From Fictibacillus barbaricus (lineage in GTDB: Bacteria > Bacillota > Bacilli > Bacillales > Fictibacillaceae): a stretch of 64,000 nucleotides of DNA. This document shows positions 9,693-17,101 of the stretch, piece after piece. Location of the stretch: assembly GCF_014635025.1 (NCBI RefSeq), contig NZ_BMCE01000002.1:62001-126000 (forward strand), read 5' to 3'. The translations under genes were made by a program, and so were the position numbers. The notes under the pieces are model-generated. The model was given only the letters and a program-made list of their open reading frames with translations, had not been told where the DNA came from and did no database searches. Every line of letters starts with the position of its first letter. Within the stretch, counting starts at the first letter, position 1.

Positions 9693-10319
9693 ATGAACCT
9701 AAATAGTTGCGACTTTTCACCACTCAAAGATCAGTTAATGGAAGGTCTAAAACTTGTTTCAGCTGAAATTAATAAAGGAATAAAATCATTAGAAAATGAA
9801 GAGTATTGTCTTTTAGGAAAATTAGAGGATATAAAAGGAAAATTTGAACAAATAGAAACAGTAGCTGCATCGTTTTATTTAAATTGTTATCTATCTCCAT
9901 TTACTGACAAATATTTAGATTTATCTACCTGTATCCAACAACTATCAAATCAAAGACATGGTGCATTAATTGTAATTGAGGGTAAATATCAACTAGATTC
10001 TTTAATAAAACCGGGTACTCCTATTGGTGCAACTTTAACACATTCTTTATTAGAATCCATTTTTTACCCTGGAAATCCTCTTCATGATGGTGCAGTTTTA
10101 GTCCGTAATAATCTAATTTTGTCTGCAGCAAACGTTTTACCTTTATCAAACAGGATTGTAAATAAAAAAAAGCTTGGTACTCGTCACCGTGCCGCACTTG
10201 GCTTAACCGAAAAGAGTGATGCTCTTGTTCTTGTTGTTTCTGAAGAAACAGGAAGAGTTTCTTTTGCTGTTGATGGAAATCTTTATCCTATTATAACTAC
10301 TAGCTCATTACTGGATTGA
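9693..10319 (+). CDS. cdaS: sporulation-type diadenylate cyclase CdaS
   Basis: Makes cyclic di-AMP from two ATP. The 208 residues from ATG 9693 are close to B. subtilis CdaS (207). An N-terminal helical region (about 1-60, autoinhibitory in CdaS) is followed by the DisA_N cyclase domain with NQRHGALIVIE, the catalytic LHDGAVLV (DGA) and GTRHRAALGL (RHR) motifs. There are no membrane segments (unlike CdaA) and no HhH domain (unlike DisA). CGAGGTG lies 9 nt before ATG 9693; GTG 9681 and ATG 9687 overlap or crowd the ribosome site. CdaS is forespore-expressed in B. subtilis, which fits its place 62 nt behind a spore-lytic gene and a ger operon. Confidence 0.9.
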   Translation: MNLNSCDFSPLKDQLMEGLKLVSAEINKGIKSLENEEYCLLGKLEDIKGKFEQIETVAASFYLNCYLSPFTDKYLDLSTCIQQLSNQRHGALIVIEGKYQLDSLIKPGTPIGATLTHSLLESIFYPGNPLHDGAVLVRNNLILSAANVLPLSNRIVNKKKLGTRHRAALGLTEKSDALVLVVSEETGRVSFAVDGNLYPIITTSSLLD

Positions 10320-10454
10320 GTAACATTGCTTCTGATATTTTAATCTGACCTTAAATAACTTCATTAACTGAAAACAAAAGATGTTGCCTTTCATCCTCCC
10401 ACCCCTGTTCTTGTATCTTCGGTAATTAAGAGCGATATGAAAAAATAACAAGAA

Positions 10455-10479
10455 AACGACCAAATTGTATGGTCGTTTT
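10455..10479. terminator. bidirectional intrinsic terminator
   Basis: AAACGACCA, a 7-nt loop, then TGGTCGTTT, with A- and T-runs on the two sides. It lies between cdaS (+) and the convergent DUF2277 gene (-). Confidence 0.75.
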
Positions 10480-10632
10480 TCGAAAAACATTATTCCATTA
10501 AAGCAGCCGTTTGTTGAATAGTAATATTTTGCATTCAAGCTTTGTTCAATTCTTGCGCCCTATTACAGAAGATCAACAATATTATTAAGGTTAACACAAT
10601 TGCTTTAACTCTTTTCTATTCTTTATTCCTCG

Positions 10633-10905
10633 CTAACTTGTACCAAACCTTTTAGCTGCTCTGACACGAGCACGCTCAGCTTCGACCTCACGATTGCGAG
10701 GTTCTGCACTGGTTTCCAGAGTGTCCAATAGATTCCTAGTAATCATTGCTACTTCATTTACTGTGCGATTAAACGCCTCTTCGTTCGCCTTTGAGGGCTT
10801 GTTATAGCCCGTTATCTTTCTGACGTACTGAATAGCTGCTGCATGAATCTCTTCATCGGTAGCTGGTGGGTCGAAATTAAATAATGTTTTAATGTTTCGG
10901 CACAT
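10633..10905 (-). CDS. DUF2277 family protein
   Basis: Small soluble protein, 90 residues, of the DUF2277 family, recognised from its start MCRNIKTLFNFDPPATDEEI and the conserved middle ending in EAERARVRAAKRFG. Function unknown. The start is the internal ATG at 10905 with AAGGAG 7 nt upstream, 13 codons downstream of the longest frame. Monocistronic, convergent with cdaS. Confidence 0.88.
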   Translation of the reverse strand: MCRNIKTLFNFDPPATDEEIHAAAIQYVRKITGYNKPSKANEEAFNRTVNEVAMITRNLLDTLETSAEPRNREVEAERARVRAAKRFGTS

Positions 10906-11016
10906 AAATTTCTCCTTTTTGCTTTCATTTATCCTACATTCCATTCCACAAGGGATCCTTACTATCCTTTTCTACTTCCAATTTTTTTAGAAGCAGTAAA
11001 GTGTCCTGCACTACAA

Positions 11017-11039
11017 GGGCACCCGATTGTTGAATAAGT
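11017..11039 (+). repeat. repeat tail (GCACCCGATTGTTGAATAA)
   Basis: GGGCACCCGATTGTTGAATAA directly after the stop of the next minus-strand gene. It matches the right end of the dispersed intergenic repeat (see 15573-15625). Confidence 0.75.
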
Positions 11040-11043
11040 TTAA

Positions 11044-11526
11044 TCACCTTTTTATTTTCTTTGCAATGAAAAAAATAACAAATATACCAATAGTAAGTAA
11101 AACTAAAAGAATTATATCTTTATCCGAGAAATTAAACTTTCCTTCATTAATAGTACCTTTTGAATTGTCTTCCACAGTACCGTCAAATGTATACTCCTTT
11201 TCTCTTACTGCTTTTTTATATTTTCCACTTTCATCTTCAACCGCTATTGATTCATCTGTACTAATATCTTTAATTGAATAATATTTAGTTCCTTTCCTAT
11301 AAACGTTTGAGAAGTTTCCAGGGTACTGTTCCATGTCTGAATACTTCGAAACCTGCCCAATCTCCTTATCTATTTCTTTTACGTACTCATCTTTCAAAAC
11401 ATAAACATAACCGTCCCAAACGACAAACTTGTGAACCCATTTAATTGCAAATGATGTAGTTGGAAATATGAAGGAACATAAAAAAATAACTAATAGCAGG
11501 AAAGAAAGAATCTGCTTAATTTTTAT
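11044..11526 (-). CDS. small secreted/membrane-anchored protein, apparent ATA start
   Basis: Not a family I can name with certainty. The longest ATG frame starts at 11397, but the same frame continues upstream without a stop and encodes a clear signal peptide (KIKQILSFLLLVIFLCSF..., cleavage likely after TTSFA) followed by KWVHKFVVWDGYVYVLKDEY. No ATG, GTG or TTG lies before it. AGGGGGAG is spaced 6 nt from an ATA at 11526, with ATT two codons later. The C-terminus has one transmembrane helix (LLVLLTIGIFVIFFIAKK). The central part with FSNVYRKGTKYYSIKDIST resembles uncharacterised Bacillus secreted proteins. Either a rare start codon or a mutated start: the reading frame is certain, the start is not. 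Confidence 0.6.
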   Translation of the reverse strand: MKIKQILSFLLLVIFLCSFIFPTTSFAIKWVHKFVVWDGYVYVLKDEYVKEIDKEIGQVSKYSDMEQYPGNFSNVYRKGTKYYSIKDISTDESIAVEDESGKYKKAVREKEYTFDGTVEDNSKGTINEGKFNFSDKDIILLVLLTIGIFVIFFIAKKIKR

Positions 11527-11671
11527 ATAAACTCCCCCTTAATAAGCTGTAATAAATGATTTTACGTTTCACTATATCTTATTCCGCTTTCCTGGCCGTT
11601 TGTTTAATAAGTTCAATAAATTGAGCACTTCTTCTTCTTGAATAACTGCACCCGTTTGTGGAATAACCATT

Positions 11672-11733
11672 ACAATAAAAAAGAGCCCACAAACAGCTCC
11701 TGGTTCTTCAACTAATGCATTCGTTATTTGAAG
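11672..11733 (+). repeat. dispersed repeat, type B copy
   Basis: CAATAAAAAAGAGCCCAC...AGCTCCTGGTTCTTCAACTAATGCATTCGTTATTTGAAG. Read on the minus strand it is a GAGCTG/GGGCTC hairpin followed by TTTTTTATT, directly after the gene at 11748. A degenerate tail (GCACCCGTTTGTGGAATAA) precedes it at 11648-11666. Confidence 0.65.
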
Positions 11734-11747
11734 ATGTTAGAACAATA

Positions 11748-11936
11748 TTAAAATAAATCTTTTGGATGCTTTCTGTTTCTTTTCTTTGCTCGATATAAGT
11801 AAATTATTATAAACAGCAAAACAATGATATATGCTAAATCAAAATAATCTGTATATCTTTTAAAGGAAAATCGACCAAGAACTACAATACCTAAAACGAC
11901 CAGTAGCCATGAATAAAGATTGATATCTTTCCTCAA
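11748..11936 (-). CDS. small two-helix membrane protein
   Basis: Unrecognised. 62 residues from the TTG at 11936 (AAGGGAAG 7 nt upstream), or 72 from an ATG at 11966 with no ribosome site. Two hydrophobic helices (LYSWLLVVLGIVVLG and FDLAYIIVLLFIIIYLY) and a very basic tail (RAKKRNRKHPKD) suggest a small inner-membrane protein. A terminator-like repeat follows its stop. No functional clue. Confidence 0.5.
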   Translation of the reverse strand: MRKDINLYSWLLVVLGIVVLGRFSFKRYTDYFDLAYIIVLLFIIIYLYRAKKRNRKHPKDLF

Positions 11937-11981
11937 AATTGAAACTTCCCTTTTTGTAAAAACCATAATTCTAGCTTAAAT

Positions 11982-12206
11982 TTATTTTATCATTCTTTTT
12001 TCAACAATACTTTTCTTTAGTGCAATAAAAAAAGAGCTAAAATCAGCTCCAGGATCTTCAACTACCCGATTGTTGAACAAGAGATTATTCGAATCTTTTT
12101 CTTTGGTTTTAACTCCATGTTGGCCATAACATTCGTCAACAAACCATACCAGGTGTTTGCGAAACTCAGCTGATTGAATATTTACTGGCTCGTATGGCAG
12201 AGTCAT
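11982..12206 (-). other. questionable ORF running through a repeat
   Basis: A 74-codon frame whose second half is only a translation of the type B repeat (12021-12077). The first 37 codons (MTLPYEPVNIQSAEFRKHLV...) look protein-like but have no ribosome site. Probably a gene fragment cut off by the repeat, not a working gene. Confidence 0.35.
12021..12079 (+). repeat. dispersed repeat, type B copy
   Basis: GCAATAAAAAAAGAGCTAAAATCAGCTC...TCTTCAACTACCCGATTGTTGAACAA. On the minus strand: GAGCTGATTTTAGCTC followed by TTTTTTTATT, an intrinsic terminator. Confidence 0.75.
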
Positions 12207-12210
12207 AAAG

Positions 12211-12279
12211 TTACTTCTGCACTATCTGAATAAGGTTGCCGCATGTATCGTCGAAGGCAGTATCAAGCAATCTTAACAA
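12211..12279 (-). pseudogene. C-terminal stub of a VOC/glyoxalase protein
   Basis: A minus-strand frame ends TAFDDTCGNLIQIVQK-stop, the characteristic D-x-x-GN-xIQI C-terminus of glyoxalase/bleomycin-resistance (VOC) proteins. Only about 22 codons remain and no upstream body is found, so this is a relic. Confidence 0.55.
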
Positions 12280-12350
12280 GTTCAATTCACATAATAGTAG
12301 TTTGAACCATTATAGAAAAATATTTAGATAAGAAGGTCAATTTTAAAGGT

Positions 12351-13196
12351 TCATTTTTTCATAACTGGAATCCACACTTCAGATCTGTAGCCTTCAGCCT
12401 CAGAATTACCTGGGGTATAAACCTCGATTTCGGGCAGTCCGGCATGCTGATATTCGGTTGCAGGAAACCATTCTTGATAAATTTGACGAAATCCATTCTG
12501 GATAGCTACGGGAAGCGGTCCAACACATGGGAAGACAGCCCAGGTGGAGGTGGGTATCTCCTGCAGTATTAATCCCTCCGTAGGGACCGCTGCCTCTTCT
12601 TTCTTTCCAATCATGTATGTAAAATTCTCATTAAAATTCAACGTTAGGCCGAGTAAAGGCGTATCTGTTTTCTGGGAATATATTTTCGCAAGTGTCCCGT
12701 CCCGCTGACATTCTCCCCAAAACCATTGTCGAGTGCGGCCTTCATTTCCACATGTTAACGAAGCGGATTTTCCGATTACGATAAACGACTCTTTTTCCTC
12801 AATGAGATAATCCACTTCCTTTTCTCCACGGATCGTGAGTTGGAACGAAATGCGGGGAAAAGCTTTTAATGAAACACCTGAACGTCGAGCTTCAGATGGT
12901 GAAATACCATGGATTTTACGGAACAATTTGGAGAATGATTCCGGCGAATTATATCCATATTTCAAAGCTACATCAATCACTTTCGAGGAGGATACGGCAA
13001 ATTCTTGTGCAGCTAACGTCAATTTGCGTTTTCGTACATATTCGCCTACGGTCATTCCAGTTAACATATGGAACATCCGTTGAAAATGGAAGGGGGAGGA
13101 ACAAGCAACCTTCGCGATCGCTTCAATATCAAGCGGTTCGTTCATCTTGCTCTCCATGAACTCCAAAGCGTCTTCCATCCGTTTCAACCAGTCCAC
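12351..13196 (-). CDS. AraC-family regulator with GyrI-like effector domain
   Basis: Transcriptional regulator, 281 residues. The N-terminal AraC double helix-turn-helix (about 5-105) includes KVACSSPFHFQRMFHMLTGM and KYGYNSPESFSKLFRKIHG. The C-terminal GyrI/SOUL-like ligand domain (about 125-280) ends with EVYTPGNSEAEGYRSEVWIP. Starts at GTG 13196 with AGAGGTG 7 nt upstream. Same architecture as Rob/BmrR-like multidrug-responsive activators, but the ligand and targets are unknown. Stands alone. Confidence 0.92.
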   Translation of the reverse strand: MDWLKRMEDALEFMESKMNEPLDIEAIAKVACSSPFHFQRMFHMLTGMTVGEYVRKRKLTLAAQEFAVSSSKVIDVALKYGYNSPESFSKLFRKIHGISPSEARRSGVSLKAFPRISFQLTIRGEKEVDYLIEEKESFIVIGKSASLTCGNEGRTRQWFWGECQRDGTLAKIYSQKTDTPLLGLTLNFNENFTYMIGKKEEAAVPTEGLILQEIPTSTWAVFPCVGPLPVAIQNGFRQIYQEWFPATEYQHAGLPEIEVYTPGNSEAEGYRSEVWIPVMKK

Positions 13197-13415
13197 ACTT
13201 TATCACCTCTTTTATCCTTGTTAAATTACTTAAAATACGAATCTGGTCCAGCATTTTGGATAGATGTTATTACATTCTACACCGATTAGGTTCCAACCTG
13301 CTCTTTACGATGATATTGGTGATCTGTTCAGTAAAAGCACGGAATAACAGGATTCATACTATTGGCGTTTATATAATGAATGTAGGAAATCGAATAGAAC
13401 AAGGAGGTAATTAAA

Positions 13416-13490
13416 TTGTATGCTTTCGATACTCATGATACGAAAATAAACTTATATTTAAGAATGATAGACGAAAGGAGAGGTATTTAG
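13416..13490 (+). CDS. 24-residue leader ORF before the SGNH hydrolase
   Basis: TTG at 13416 preceded by AAGGAGGT at 13401-13408, reading MYAFDTHDTKINLYLRMIDE plus four more residues. Its TAG stop (13488-13490) abuts the ATG of the SGNH gene at 13491. The strong ribosome site and exact abutment suggest a translated leader that couples or tunes expression of the downstream gene. No homology claimed. Confidence 0.45.
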   Translation: MYAFDTHDTKINLYLRMIDERRGI

Positions 13491-14204
13491 ATGAAAAAAA
13501 AGATATTTAGTTTGATGACTATAGGGGCGCTTTTTTCGAACAGTTCAGCAACATTTGCTTATCTTCCATCCGATCAGAATCATGAATATGTAGCATTAGG
13601 TGATTCGATACCGGCAGGGATGACCCCCTCTGGTTCATATGACCTCAGCTATCCAGATTATCTAAAAAATATGTTTGATGGATCCAGTTCAAAACTCGCG
13701 GATTATGATAATTTTGCTGTTTCCGGTTATACCTCTGAACAATTAAAGTACGATGTTGAAAACAACGAAACGATTCGGCAAGAACTAAGTGAAGCCACTC
13801 ATATTACAATTACAATCGGTGCTAATGATCTTTTTCAAAAACTGCTCACTAATCCATCCACTGTTCACCAGGGTATAGCCGCTGCCAGCACAAACTTAGA
13901 CTCTATCCTTACCACAATCGACACCTTAAATCCAGATGCCGATGTTTATGTAATGGGATATTACAATACTTTTGCCTATTATCCAGAACAAGTTCAGGAT
14001 TTCCTTGTCCCCCTATCGAACGCACTTAATAACGAAATTGAAATGCGTACTGTAGAAAACGGTGATACTTATGTGCCTACAGCCCATGTGATCGATCAGA
14101 AATTTGAAAAGTACATGCCTAACCCAGATGATAATCATTTGAATGTAAAAGGATACAAAGTAATAGCAAAAGAATTCTGGAAGACAATTAAGCAAAACAG
14201 GTAG
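13491..14204 (+). CDS. secreted SGNH/GDSL-type hydrolase
   Basis: Esterase/lipase-like secreted enzyme, 237 residues with a signal peptide (about 1-24, cleavage near TFAYL). Block I ALGDSIPAG contains the nucleophile Ser, block III is ITIGANDLF, and block V is DDNHLNVKGYKVIA with the catalytic Asp-x-x-His. AAAGGAGAGG lies before the ATG. A 24-codon leader ORF abuts its start and a strong terminator follows. Substrate unknown; lysophospholipase/acyl-ester activity is typical of the fold. Confidence 0.9.
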   Translation: MKKKIFSLMTIGALFSNSSATFAYLPSDQNHEYVALGDSIPAGMTPSGSYDLSYPDYLKNMFDGSSSKLADYDNFAVSGYTSEQLKYDVENNETIRQELSEATHITITIGANDLFQKLLTNPSTVHQGIAAASTNLDSILTTIDTLNPDADVYVMGYYNTFAYYPEQVQDFLVPLSNALNNEIEMRTVENGDTYVPTAHVIDQKFEKYMPNPDDNHLNVKGYKVIAKEFWKTIKQNR

Positions 14205-14215
14205 AAAAGCATTAA

Positions 14216-14242
14216 AAACGACTCGTCATAGACGAGTCGTTT
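14216..14242 (+). terminator. intrinsic terminator after SGNH hydrolase
   Basis: AAACGACTCGTC, loop ATA, GACGAGTCGTTT: a perfect 12-bp stem 12 nt after the stop codon. Confidence 0.9.
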
Positions 14243-14271
14243 GTCTTTACCGGAGCTGCCTATCTTCCACT

Positions 14272-14291
14272 ATAGCACCCGTTTGCTGAAT
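14272..14291 (+). repeat. repeat tail near a terminator
   Basis: TAGCACCCGTTTGCTGAATAA, a variant of the right end of the dispersed repeat, following the SGNH terminator. Confidence 0.6.
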
Positions 14292-14429
14292 AAGAACCAA
14301 AGTACTATCATCAAGCTACTAAATCAAATGAACTACCAGCTTGTATGCAGTTCCCTACCTTGTAACGACCAATAAAGAAACACAACTCCTATATTTTATG
14401 CTTGCGCCCATTCTGAAAGACGGCGAGGG

Positions 14430-14846
14430 TCACGCTTTTCTGGTCGAACCCAGAACCTCCAAATAGTGCTGATTGTACATAATGCCTAGGATGTTCCCAA
14501 AGGGATCGACCACGGAAGCAGTGACGAACCCCTCGCCGCGCTCTGTGGGTGCCTCGTACTCTTTCGCTCCCATAGACAGCAGCTTCTTAAAAGTTACTGT
14601 TACATCGTCGACGTGCCAGTACACTATTGTACCGGCAGGGCCGGTTGCTGAACCATCGGGCGCATAGCTGCTATCGATCAGGCCCAGCTCGTGCTGGTAG
14701 TCGCCGAGGCGAAACTCGGCATATCCTGGACGTTCGAAGTATGGTTCGATACCCAATAGCTCGGCGTACCACTTCTTTGCAGCTGCTAGATCGTCTGTCC
14801 AAAAACTAACTGTGGTGAGCCCTCGTAATGTCTGTGTGTCGCTCAT
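14430..14846 (-). CDS. VOC family (glyoxalase/bleomycin-resistance-like) protein
   Basis: Small metalloenzyme-fold protein, 138 residues, two betaalphabetabetabeta modules: TTVSFWTDDLAAAKKWYAEL at the start and VVDPFGNILGIMYN at the end, typical of VOC proteins. AAGGAGG lies 9 nt before ATG 14846. Its G+C content is visibly higher than its neighbours (for example the segment 14520-14760), a hint of recent acquisition. Enzymatic role unknown. Confidence 0.85.
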   Translation of the reverse strand: MSDTQTLRGLTTVSFWTDDLAAAKKWYAELLGIEPYFERPGYAEFRLGDYQHELGLIDSSYAPDGSATGPAGTIVYWHVDDVTVTFKKLLSMGAKEYEAPTERGEGFVTASVVDPFGNILGIMYNQHYLEVLGSTRKA

Positions 14847-14968
14847 AATCGATTTCCTCCTTAATGTTGAGTAGTACGTCCCTATGCTCAAAACTAAATA
14901 ACATCTTTGATTAACTTCGATTTACTTAGAATAATCCCTTCTCATATTCAAGAAAATGTCCCAATTTA

Positions 14969-15015
14969 TAAAAAGAGTGCATATCTTGTTACAGATATGC
15001 ACCCGATTGTTGAAG
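14969..15015 (+). repeat. dispersed repeat, type A copy
   Basis: AAAAAGAGTGCATATCT...AGATATGCACCCGATTGTTGAAG: 10-bp stem GTGCATATCT/AGATATGCAC. On the minus strand it is a hairpin followed by TCTTTTTAT, just beyond the stop of the SRPBCC gene. Confidence 0.8.
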
Positions 15016-15068
15016 AAAAATATTTCTCAATCATTCATCTAGATTAAATTTGTTAGGATTTTGTTATC

Positions 15069-15496
15069 CTAATTAGAGGTTTCGCTGTATTTTTTAAAAT
15101 TGTCTAGAAACGCCTGCCAACCAGCTTCTTGCATTTCAATGGAATTGGTGGCTTCTGCTTCAAAAGTCTCAATTACTTTAGTGTCGTTTTCTTGGTTTAT
15201 AAAAGAAATAGTAACTTTTCTTCCATCATCAAGAGTGTAAGAAATAAACTCGTTTATTCTTACATCATCATAAACACCACCAAAATCAAATCCAAAGCTA
15301 CCATCCTTAGCTTCCATTCTCGTAAGAAATCTTCCCCCAACTTTTAGATCATTTTCGGCATTTGGCGCATGCCAATCATCAGAAGCATAACTCCATTTTT
15401 TTATATGCTGTGGCTCAGTCCAAAATTTCAAACTTCTGCAACCGGTTTATGAACTGTTGTTTCTACGGTTATTGTTACTTTATTACTTGTCTCCAT
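15069..15496 (-). pseudogene. SRPBCC/AHSA1-type protein, broken by a one-base deletion
   Basis: Activator-of-Hsp90-ATPase-like START-fold protein, about 142 residues if repaired. The true start is ATG 15496 (AGGTGG upstream) giving METSNKVTITVETTVHKPVA, then a frame break near 15430, where GTTTGAAATTTTGG lacks one G compared with the expected VWKFW. The second frame continues with TEPQHIKKWSYASDDW through EAGWQAFLDNFKKY, the family's C-terminal signature. Everything else is well preserved, so this is either a very recent mutation or a sequencing error. Function unknown; many relatives bind lipophilic ligands. Confidence 0.8.
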
Positions 15497-15572
15497 TTTA
15501 ATTATCCACCTCACTATAATAAATTCATTTCTGTGGGAGTTCAGCCTATCTTGGTATTACATAAATATCATA

Positions 15573-15625
15573 TTCAATAAAAAGATGCATTTCTCCTTCT
15601 TGAAGAAATGCACCCGATTGTTGAA
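15573..15625 (+). repeat. dispersed repeat, type A, best-formed copy
   Basis: Left end TTCAATAAAAAGA, stem TGCATTTCT...AGAAATGCA, right end CCCGATTGTTGAA. The ends TTCAATAA/TTGTTGAA are near-perfect inverted repeats. On the minus strand the stem is followed by TCTTTTTATT, i.e. an intrinsic terminator downstream of mazG. This is the reference copy for the family. Confidence 0.85.
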
Positions 15626-15646
15626 TACAACTATATTAGTTCATTA

Positions 15647-15711
15647 CAATAAAAAGCTGCGAAAACAGCCCTTTGCTGGTTCTTCAATTAACGCATCAGT
15701 TAGTTGAAGAA
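15647..15711 (+). repeat. dispersed repeat, type B copy abutting mazG
   Basis: CAATAAAAAGCTGCGAAAACAGC...GGTTCTTCAATTAACGCATCAGTTAGTTGAAG. It sits 12 nt beyond the mazG stop and in the minus direction forms a GCTG/CAGC hairpin followed by TTTTTATT. Adjacent to the type A copy, giving a tandem of two terminators. Confidence 0.65.
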
Positions 15712-15722
15712 GTAACAATTTA

Positions 15723-16040
15723 TTATAACGAGTAACGTTTTGATAACTTCTTTTTATGTGAAAGAAACACATCTTCTAAAGGGATCTCGTACTTGTTTGC
15801 AATCACTATTAAGTTACCTAAAACATCACCTAATTCTTCGGTTAACTCCTGTTTATTATCCTCGAAAGAGCCAGTTACTTCATCAGGTCTATTCCTTCCA
15901 ATTTCAAGAGCTCTTATAGCTCTGGCCACTTCTCCTGTTTCTTCTGCTAAAAAACCAATACGAATAAAGATATCTAAGTCTGACCATCCACGTTTTTCAT
16001 AATATGCTTTAACCCAGTGTTGAAATTCTGTTACATTCAT
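15723..16040 (-). CDS. MazG-like nucleotide pyrophosphohydrolase
   Basis: House-cleaning NTP pyrophosphatase of the all-alpha MazG superfamily, 105 residues. The metal-binding EExxE...ExxD pattern is visible as FLAEETGEVARAIRALEIG and ELTEELGDVLGNLIVIANKY. AAGGAGG lies 7 nt before ATG 16040. Divergent from the LOG-like gene; two terminator-type repeats follow it. Single short MazG domain, so the substrate (dCTP- or modified-NTP-like) cannot be specified. Confidence 0.9.
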   Translation of the reverse strand: MNVTEFQHWVKAYYEKRGWSDLDIFIRIGFLAEETGEVARAIRALEIGRNRPDEVTGSFEDNKQELTEELGDVLGNLIVIANKYEIPLEDVFLSHKKKLSKRYSL

Positions 16041-16071
16041 TTTTTAGCCTCCTTGTTTATCACTACTAAGT

Positions 16072-16101
16072 TTAACAAATCAATATTTTCTTTGTTATAC
16101 T
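16072..16101 (+). promoter_or_regulatory. sigma-A-type promoter of the LOG-like gene
   Basis: TTAACA (16072-16077), 18-nt spacer, TATACT (16096-16101), 34 nt before the ATG. Confidence 0.5.
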
Positions 16102-16135
16102 ATTTTACGGTGGTTAAAAGAGGAGGAAGTACAAC

Positions 16136-16717
16136 ATGAGAAGTGTAGCTGTCTTTTGTGGATCAAGTAACGGAAAGTCTAGTATTTATGTAGAGGAAGC
16201 TGCTAAATTAGGTGAAGAACTTGCAAAACGTAATATCGGACTTGTATACGGTGGAGCAAGTGTAGGTGTTATGGGTGCTGTTGCGAATTCTGTCTTGCAA
16301 AATGGTGGTCATGTTACTGGAGTGATGCCACGCTTTTTGGAAGAAAGAGAAATATCACATAAGAAATTATCTGAACTAATTGTTGTAGATTCCATGCATG
16401 AAAGAAAAGCAAAAATGACTGAATTAGCCGATGGTTTTATTATGTTACCTGGCGGCCCAGGAACTTTGGAGGAGTTTTTTGAAATCTTCACGTGGGCACA
16501 ATTAGGACTTCATCAAAAACCTTGTGGGTTCTTAAATATTAATCAATACTTTAAACCGCTAATATCTCTGTTTGATCATATGACAACAGAAGGTTTTCTA
16601 CAGGATAAGTATAGAGGAATGTCAATCAGTGCCGAAAATGCTAACGAGCTTCTTAATAAGTTTGATAAATATGAACCTCCAACTGTTAAAACTTATATTA
16701 CTGATCAACAAACATAA
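16136..16717 (+). CDS. LOG-family (TIGR00730) nucleoside 5'-monophosphate phosphoribohydrolase-like protein
   Basis: Rossmann-fold protein of the lysine decarboxylase-like/LOG family, 193 residues, close to B. subtilis YvdD. It shows GLVYGGASVGVMGAVA near the N-terminus and the diagnostic PGGPGTLEEFFEIFTW motif that holds the catalytic region. Family members cleave cytokinin riboside or other nucleoside monophosphates to base and ribose phosphate; the older 'lysine decarboxylase' label is incorrect for this family. GAGGAGG lies before the ATG. A hairpin terminator follows at once. Confidence 0.9.
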   Translation: MRSVAVFCGSSNGKSSIYVEEAAKLGEELAKRNIGLVYGGASVGVMGAVANSVLQNGGHVTGVMPRFLEEREISHKKLSELIVVDSMHERKAKMTELADGFIMLPGGPGTLEEFFEIFTWAQLGLHQKPCGFLNINQYFKPLISLFDHMTTEGFLQDKYRGMSISAENANELLNKFDKYEPPTVKTYITDQQT

Positions 16718-16719
16718 AA

Positions 16720-16747
16720 AAGTCCGAGCCTTTATTGGCTTGGGCTT
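16720..16747 (+). terminator. intrinsic terminator after LOG-like gene
   Basis: AAGTCCGAGCC/GGCTTGGGCTT, 11 pairs with G-U, beginning at the stop codon. A repeat tail (AACGCACCCGATCGTGGTATAA) follows at 16770-16792. Confidence 0.7.
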
Positions 16748-16961
16748 ATTCATCTAGATACATTTCAACTAACGCACCCGATCGTGGTATAACACTAATC
16801 AAAAAAACACATTTAGTTCCTAAAAAAAATGAAATCATACATAGTAAATTCATACGGATGTATCTACTTACTGTTCGACCAATGGTACCATCACGATCAA
16901 AAAAAAGCTATTATATCAAACACCACCAACTTTGTATTTTACAATTTTCCCTTAACTACAA

Positions 16962-17006
16962 TTAAAAAGTGCATTTCTCCTCCTTGAAGAAATGCACCCG
17001 TTTGTA
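16962..17006 (+). repeat. dispersed repeat, type A copy after dcyD
   Basis: TTAAAAAGTGCATTTCT...AGAAATGCACCCGTTTGTAG. Minus strand: GTGCATTTCT stem followed by CTTTTTAAT, about 95 nt after the dcyD stop. Confidence 0.8.
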
Positions 17007-17101
17007 GAGCGAGTCTTATTGACTGACAATGCCTAAATAAACTTGAATTCTCTCCGCTTTTTCTCCATTCAATAAACGACTTAACCTATACTATCTGCAC
17101 T

